64,000 bases of DNA from Arion vulgaris (lineage: Eukaryota; Mollusca; Gastropoda; Stylommatophora; Arionidae). The notes under the pieces were generated by a model. That model saw only the letters and a program-made list of their open reading frames with translations. It was not told the origin of the DNA and ran no database searches. Shown one piece after another: positions 40,101 to 49,100 of the stretch (position 1 is its first letter; every line of letters starts with the position of its first letter). Made by a program: the position numbers and the translations under genes. The stretch is from NCBI GenBank assembly GCA_020796225.1, contig CM036758.1, positions 67,717,274 to 67,781,273 on the forward strand, given 5' to 3'.

Positions 40101-43100
40101 TTACAAAACGCAAAAGGGGAATATGGTCACCACTACCGAAGCTGATAACAGGCTGCGCTACTGGCGACGGTGTCGTCAAAATTCCTAGGATCGAGGCCTG
40201 CTGGGGCAAAAATTCTTGATACTCACACGGTATGCAGTTGGACTACTGAAACACTGTTTATTTACTTGGGGATATAAATTACAATTACTTCTGAAGCCTG
40301 AGTAAGGCTCGCCCCAATGGTGAGGTACACTGGTGATAAAGAAAATAAACCTTCACGAAAAAACCAGTCATATGTGAAATATTAGGCGGCAAAACTGAAA
40401 AGAATGAAAATCGTGGCATATCCTTTACAGGACGTCGCCATAAATAACAGTAAACAAGTCTTTGATTTTCTAGGCACAACTTATACGTTCAGTAGGTTCC
40501 CTTTGCTTTCTGAACGATGAGGTCTACTTTTAAGTTTCGTAAAAATTCATGTGAACATGTGTGTTACCAAATTTCCCACCGCGGTGTTTGAATAAAGTAC
40601 ACTTAGATTATGATGGAGTTGACTACCGCTTAAGTTACAGACGCCATACCTACATCTGAATATATAAATAACAAACCAGGAAAAAAGAAATCCACAGTTT
40701 CTTCTGGTTATTGACTAACGGTCTGGATTTTGCCTCTTTTTCGTGCTATGAAACTAACCTGTAATTAAATTTTCTTTCGCTCTCTCATCCTCTGTCTTGT
40801 TCCTTTTTCTCTTTAAGTTTCTTGATGTTGTTGGTTGTTTTTATTTATTAGTTAATTTTGTTCTTCGAAATACTACTTAATTGTTACCTATGTAGGCACA
40901 TATCATTAGCAGACGTATGTAGGTAAGTAACAAGAACTTAATTGGGGGTTTAAACTTCCAATCGTTTTATGATGGTAGAATTCATAGAAATTCTGTTGAA
41001 TACTTTCTATCTCAAATTGTGCATGAGTAGTAATTTACAGCATGCTTTTGTTGATGTTAGTTATTGGCTAATGAACCGAGGTGATAACATAGCTGTACTT
41101 GTATAGAACTCTCAAACCATTCTTTCGTAGGTACGTACAAGGGATCTGGACATTGAGCGTAAGAGAAGTGAGACGCTTTTGTTTGAACTGCTGCCCGTGT
41201 CTGTTGCCAAGAAGCTTCTAAATCATGAAGAGGTACCGCCGGTATCCTACTCAGCTGTTACATTATTCTTCTCAGATATTGTTGGTTTTACCACAATCTG
41301 CGGTAAGAGTACACCTATGCAGGTAAGCAAGAGTATCACAATGATGTCGGTAGTTAGTAAGATCTCTGTTTCACAGGTTGGTAACAAGAGCACACCTATG
41401 CAGGTAAGCTACAGTATCACAATGATGTCGGTAGTTAGTAAGATCTCTGTTTCATAGGTTGGTAAGAAGAGAACACCTATGCAGGTAAGCTACAGTATCA
41501 CAATGATGTCGGTAGTTAGTAAGATCTCTGTTTCACAGGTTGGTAACAAGAGCACACCTATGCAGGTAAGCTACAGTATCACAATGATGTCGGTAGTTAG
41601 TAAGATCTCTGTTTCACAGGTTGGTAACAAGAGCACACCTATGCAGGTAAGCTACAGTATCACAATGATGTCGGTAGTTAGTAAGATCTCTGTTTCACAG
41701 GTTGGTAACAAGAGCACACCTATGCAGGTAAGCTACAGTATCACAATGATGTCGGTAGTTAGTAAGATCTCTGTTTCACAGGTTGGTAACAAGAGTACAC
41801 CTATGCAGGTAAGCACAGAGCACACCTATGCAGGTAAGCAAGAGCACACCTATGCGAGGTAAGCAAGAAGCACACCTATGCAGGTAAGCTAAGTACACTA
41901 TGCGGTAAGTAAGCACCTATGCAGGGTAACAAGAGCACACCTATGCAGGTAAGCAAGTACACACTATGCGAGGTAAGACAAGAGTCACACCTATGCAGGT
42001 AAGCAAGAGTCACACCTATGCAGGGTAAGCAAGAGCACACCTATGCAGGTAAGCAAGAGCACACCTATGCAGGTAAGCAAGAGCACACCTATGCAGGTAA
42101 GCTACAGTAAAACCATTTTTCGTCTTACTATTCGAATGCTTCATATCAAACAGTTGTTAACTATTCCTTGTGATTTGTATGTGATCCAAGCCTAAGCGAG
42201 ATTGTACGTTGTGCTAGTTATGCGCCTAATAGTAGGCCAGCACATCCGATTTATGCGACACTTTTTATTTACTAGAGTAGCTTTCCTAGGTCCCTACCTC
42301 AGTCGCATCATACGACATGCCTTGTATGTCGCAGTGTTACTATTCTTTGCTACCCATGAGAGCGCCGGCAACACATGGGCCGGTATCACAATGATGTCAG
42401 TAATTAATAAGATGAAGTAAGGTAAGTAAGGTAAGATTAGTAAGGTAAGTAAAATGAGCACACTTATGCAGGTAAGTAAAATGAGCACACCTATGCAGGT
42501 AAGTAAAATGAGCACACCTATGCAGGTAAGTAAAATGAACACACCTATGCAGGTAAGTAAAATGAGCACACCTTTGCAGGTAAGTAAAATGAACACACCT
42601 ATGCAGGTAAGTAAAATGAGCACACCTTTGCAAGTAAGTAAAATGAACACACCTATGCAGGTAAGTAAAATGAGTACACCTTTGTAAGTAAGTAAAATGA
42701 ATACACTTTGCAGGTAAATAAAATGAACACACCTATGCAGGTAATAAAATGAGCACACCTTTGCAGGTAAGTAAAATGAACACACCTTTGCAAGTAAGTA
42801 AAATGAACACACCTATGCAGGTAAGTAAAATGAACACACCTATGTAGGTAAGTAATAAAAGCTTTGCACGTCGGTAGGCAGAACAAAGCAACTTATTCAA
42901 GTAAACAATTTTGTGAGAACAAATTTACTAGAGAAATTTTGGTAGAGAACATAACGAGAAAAAAAAATAAACAAAACGTGTAAAATATATATGAAAATGA
43001 AAACCGGGGCATATCCTAAAGGACGTAGCCATTAACTACAGTAAACGAGTCGTTGATTTTTCTAGACACCACTTATACGTTCAGTAGTTTGCTATTGTTT

Positions 43101-46100
43101 TCTGAACGGTGAGGTCTATTTTCCCTTTGTAAAATCCCACGGAAACGAATTTGCTTCAAACTTGTCCACCGTGGGGTTTGAACCAGGTACTCTAGGGTTC
43201 GTGATCGAGCTCACTACCGCTTGAGCTACAGACGAAGCTCGTGCACTTCTGCTGAGATGTTATTGTGTAAGAAAGAGATAGACCCTGATCTCAGTGTAGT
43301 GAGATCGAGTTCCTAGTCCTATCGGAGACGGACGATAAAACGTAGGTCCCGTGTTCAATTTGAGCACATAAAAGAAACCGTGGCAGTTCAAAATCGAGAA
43401 GAGCAGGCTGGAATGCCACTGCCTGAGACAAAATTCTATAGAAAAGATTAAAAATAAAATTCCTACAAAAATATTTTCACTATCTTCAAAATTACATCGG
43501 TGATCCTCGCCGGTGCTACAGAGCTCGTGCACTGCGACTAAGATATTCCCTATAAGAAAGAGATCGGTGCACACATGGTTACTCACCGAAATGCAATGAT
43601 GATGGTCCTATCAAATCAATCAATCAATCAAAAAGATAGAGACATAATAAGCTATTCACCAAAGGCAAAGATGATAGATTAATTAATCAACTAACCAATC
43701 AATCAATCAATCAATGAATCAATCAATCATTATTGTCCGATATCTTTCTACTTACAGGTCATAGACATGCTTAATAATCTATATCGACTGTTTGATGATA
43801 TTATTGACAAGCATGATGTCTATAAAGTTGAAACTATTGGTAAGTTGCTACATTATATGATTACATTTCTATTTTCTCTTTGTTCCGTTGATTTTTGTTC
43901 AGCCATTGTGCTATCTATCAAAGATAGGGTGAAACACATAAAAACAAGAAACCTAGGGTCTCTGTGGCTAAGTGGTTAAGTCCTTTGCCTTGCGAGTCGA
44001 AGGTCGTGGGTTCGAGTCCTGACCGGATCTTTCTGTTCACGAAAGCAGTTTTTTCCATAGACTTCTAGGATTGTTGCTGGAGCTACGGAGTTCGTGCTGT
44101 GTGCAATACTCTCGGCAGATGGCGTGACATTTCTGCGGAGAGGGACCGAGCCATATGGGTTCCGGTGCAGTTAAGTCAATCCTTCGGCTTTTTGTTTTAA
44201 ACATAAAAGCAAAGTACTGTAGGTTTACGACGTACAAAACAATAACAATACACAGCAACGTTTCGACTAAAAGGCCTTTGTCAAGCGAAGGATTCCACAG
44301 AAGTAGCCTATGTTTATTTATACTGTCTGTCCTCTTGCTTCATATTCTGTATGTGTGTATGATAAATGTACATAAGTTATATATATATATATATATCATT
44401 GATTTGTAATGTTTATCTTCTTTTCTCCACTTCTAGTTTTTTGTGTGCATTTTTTCGTTGTTCGTGTTTAGTCACAGATTTTCATTTTAGGGACGTTAGA
44501 AACTTATTGTTTAATTCTACATGTTCTGTGCGAGAAGTGAAATTCTTCACTTCTCTTGTATCCTTTGCTTGATGAAGGCCTTTTGGTCGAAATGTTGCTG
44601 TGTATTGTTATTGTTTATTGTATTTTGTAAAACTACAGTACTTTGTGTTTCGCCATTGTTACACAGTTTTACTGCAGTCTGCAGGGTGGAAAGTGATACT
44701 GCGCACGGGCGCAGAGTCTTTTGAGACGAGACTTATGCATGAACTGAAAGACAAGAGAGAAAGGCGAAAACTGAAAGGTTGTCACAGTAAAACCTTTGCC
44801 AATTGACCGTTTGTTAAGACGAAAAAGGTCATATATATTATAATGTAAATGTAAGAATGAATAAAGAGAAAGACTATATCACGCACATATTTGATTAACT
44901 ACTAAAACTACACCATTACAGGAGACGCATACCTTGTTGTTAGCGGCTTGCCTCAGCAGAATCTCGATGGTCATGCAACAGAAATGGCTAACTTTGCACT
45001 GGACATTCGAGAAACAATTAGCCATATGACCGTGAAGCACCTTCAAGGACAAAGTTTGCAGATGAGGATTGGGTTAAACTCAGGTAATTACAAATGAAGA
45101 TTGTGTTATAAAATATATAAGATTGATAAATATTTTAACATTCAGGTAAATATATACATAAATATAGATGATTGTGGATAGGTTGAAGATTGAACTACAA
45201 CCAGGAAAGGCACCTGAATGATTGGAATAAACTCTAGGGAGAAGAACCAGAAACGAAAGGTTACACGAAACAGGATGTGAACAGGAAGCTTAGTAGAGAA
45301 TATGAATAGTGTCTTGTACTATCGGAGAGGAACGATGAACCATAGGTCCCGTGTTCAAGTTGATTACAGGAAAGAACCCTTTGGTAGCTAAAAATTGGTA
45401 AAAGTATGCTGCAATGACACTGCCCGAGTGAAATTCATTACAGAAAAAATCAAAATCAAACTTTTACAAACATTTTAACCATCTTCAAAAATAAACCGGA
45501 AAACTCGTCGGTGCTACGGAATTCGTGCATTGCAGCTGAGATCTTCATGTGTAAGAATGAGATCAGAGCACACATGGTTATTTACCTAAGTGCAATCATG
45601 TTGGCTCTAATAATTCATTGACCAGCAGCCCAGTATGGTTGATGTCGTCAACATCACGTCAGATGTTTTTACTTCCAAATGTTTATCTAGTAACAAATTA
45701 AGATTAGGTAGATCTATGCATCGACTGAGAACCTACTACAAGTAGATATCGCCTCCAGACTACCCGTTAAGAAAACAAGTACTCTAGCAACTGTGCTACT
45801 AAGGTTATATATATCGCCCGAGTGGTTACCGGGGCCCAAATTTGGGATGTAAAGAATAGAACCACTGTTACCTGCCATGCAAGTCGTAAGAGGGTCCAAG
45901 GAGGCTTGGCTGAAATCGGATGCACGTGTCCTAAACGTGTAGAAGTCTATGCGTTTAGGTGCCTACCAAACCAATGTGCAACGTATACACGTTCTTGGCA
46001 AAGATCAAACATATCACACAGTGATTAAAATTGGTCATAAAGAACGAACGCAAAGAAGAAATATATATATATATATATATATACAGTTTCGAGTTTCGGA

Positions 46101-49100
46101 ACATATTTGGAATTACCTTCTAAGCTAATACGCAAGCACTCTACCACTGATACATTTAAAAAATAGTTTGTATTTTATTGGGCCCTTACCGGTAGGACAA
46201 CAGTGGCAGGACCCAGAAATGTTTGGAAAAGCCCGAGTCGTCATTCTTTTAAATGAGAGCTGTTCGGAATTTGTTTAATTTAGTAGCCTATTGGATATAT
46301 GAAGGCTCACACCTTTGGCCGCTATTAACTGGGCACTACACTGTGATATTAGCCAAAAGACCAAGAAGCGCAGCTTTTAGCTAAGGTTGAATCTATTCAG
46401 ACTTGAATTCAACTTGATTAAGTTTTCGTCTTTCTCCTCATACTATATATGTTAATTGTCTTTTCAACCTGTTTGTCTTTTTAATGATTGCACTTTCTTC
46501 TTCTTCGTCATCTCTCTTCAATCATCTATTTTTTCTTTCTTTTTCTTTCTCTCTCTTTCCCTCTCTCTCTCCCTCACCTCCCCACTACCCCCTCCCCAAC
46601 TGAATGGAATTGACTAAAACACTTTGGAAAAACATAAAACACTCGTAATATGTCGAAATAAAAGTTTCATGTTTCCAACTATGTTAACATTCAAAGGGAA
46701 ACAATGTGTGTTTCTATTTTACAGGCCCGGTAGTAGCAGGAGTTGTCGGTCAAAAAATGCCACGTTATTGCCTTTTTGGAGACACGGTGAACGTGGCATC
46801 AAAAATGGAATCTACAAGTTTACGTAAGTGTGTCAGAATGTGTCGAGAAAATGTCATTTAATTAAATTTGTTGTGGTATTTTTGTACGTAAAGGTTTGTG
46901 CAGTTGAGGAATGTCGAACTTAATACAGGGGAAAGAAAGATTTATTTTGGTAATATAGACGAAACATTGAGAGATGTCTTAGAAGAGTTCCTTGAATTCG
47001 TTGAGATGAAAGAGTACCTATTATCAAGATCATCCAACACACAAGCGTCAACAATGTCACCGAACAAATAAACAAGAGATGGAAATGGTTGGAGCATACA
47101 TTGAAAATGTCGAATGACATCGTGGTTCGACATGAGATCAACGTCAAAACTTCTTTTTCGAGCGCTTCTCATCGACCATTTGTTAACCACTCTTTATGAT
47201 GTGTATGTGATCTGAGTCTAAGAGCAGATTGAACACCTGCTTGTGTTATCAGTTGTCATTATTTTTGTTTTTGCTACACTGAGATATATATTGTCTTTAT
47301 AAATTTACTCTTGCACTTATATTACTAACTTTCTCAATCCCTTTTTGAGTTGTTGACAGTAACACTGTATCGTCAGCATATCTTAAGTTCAGGTAATAGA
47401 GTGTGTACTGACGTTAATTCTTAATATATACTGCTTCTTATATCTCTGCACAGCTCTACATATACAAATCTCGGAATCATGCAGGAGAGAACTTGTCAAG
47501 AAAGGTGACTTCATCATTAGAGAAGAGGAAAATAGAAGTCAAGGTACTTAACTATAACATTTAAAAACAAAATGAAAGGAAATAGGTAGATACATAATAC
47601 TTTAACATGAGACAAGACAAAATCATCTTCATCTTCTTCTGTCGTCACACTGTTACCGGGTTGTTGTCCAGTGTGATGGTTTTCAGTTTTTGTCTTGCCC
47701 TATTCTGGTGGCTTGGGTGATTGTTATTTTTGCTCTTTCACAGGATTCTTCTATGCCATCTAACCATCTTTTACGTGGGTTTCCTCTCGCCTTCTTTCCT
47801 GATGTTCTGTTATAGAAGACTCTTTTTCCTGTGGAGTTTGGTTGCATTCTTATTAAGTGGCCAAACCACCTCATTCTTTGTTTCTCATTGTAATTCAAGC
47901 AAGGTTCTGTGCCAACTTTCTTTCTTATGCTGATGTTGGTGACTGTGTATTTTCTGGTGTTGTTGGTAACTTTTCGCAGGCACCGCATTTCACATGCTGT
48001 TATTTTTGTGACTGTGCTTTGTTCATTGTTCTGAAATTATCAAGTTCTGCAAAAATTGATTTTTAATATATGTCTTTGAATGAAAATCGTGGCATATCTT
48101 TTACAGGGCTTATCCATCAATCACAGTACACGAGTTGTTGATTTTTTAGGAAGCAAATATAAGTTCAATAATATGTTATTGATTTCTGAATGGTGACGTC
48201 TATTTTTGACGTTCGTAAAAATCCACGGGAACAAATTTGCCTTCAAATTGTCTGCCGTGGAATTTGAACAAGGTACTCTTTGGCGGTGTTAGAGTTCACT
48301 ACCACCATAAGCCATAGAAGCCCACATTGAGCCTCGCATATGCCTTTCCTTACTAAATAGACCACGCAAACCTCATGGAGTTCAATGTGACGTAAGTGCG
48401 CGGTTTATGTGTTTTATTCGCTATTAAGGCTCAATTTATTTTTACTTACCACATTTAATATACTCCAATTTTATTATTTGTCAGAGTTAAATTGACTTTT
48501 TCCTCTCCGTTCCTCGTGGAGCATAGGACCTCAACAGTCGTTTGTCACTATTATCGGTCTCTGGCTGTTCTCTTTATGGTCTCCCAGGATAGTCGAGCAC
48601 TCTTCCGTTTCCCGAGAAGACTTCATCTGCAGGTCTGTTTAGAACATACTCTTTTTCGTTTTCCTTGCGGGTTTCACTCAAGTACGTGTCTAGTGACACT
48701 AGACTGTATTTTCCGTAGGGTAAGCCCGACCAATCGCCATTTTCTCCTCTTGATCTGGGTCATCATGGGTTCCTGCCAGGGTTCTTATCCCCAGAACTGT
48801 GTTTTCAACTCTATCATACCATCTCAGTCTGAGAATCCGCTGAAGACATCCGTTGACAAAGGTCTGAATTTTATTTGTATTTAACTTTGTGACTCGCCAC
48901 GTTTAGAGCTCTAGTCGTGTAAACAAAAGAATAATGATATGTAAAACACATAATTGAAACCATTTGTTCAGGAATTAGATTTGACGTGCCTTTCTTTTGA
49001 ACATCTTGACTTAATGACACCCAAAGATCAAGATTGTAATGAACGATATAAAAAGTATTTTTCTACCAGTACTTTGTTACCAGTGCCAAACTTGGTCTCT

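Noticed and set aside
42294..42812. 172-codon minus-strand open frame
   Set aside because: It reads the antisense of the 27-bp donor array and a retroposon; the repeated [15 protein letters not shown] peptides are repeat artefacts.
46085..46150. tRNA-like segment on the minus strand (TCAGTGGTAGAGTGCTTGCG)
   Set aside because: Only an A-box-like half is present; no B box, acceptor stem or anticodon arm was found.
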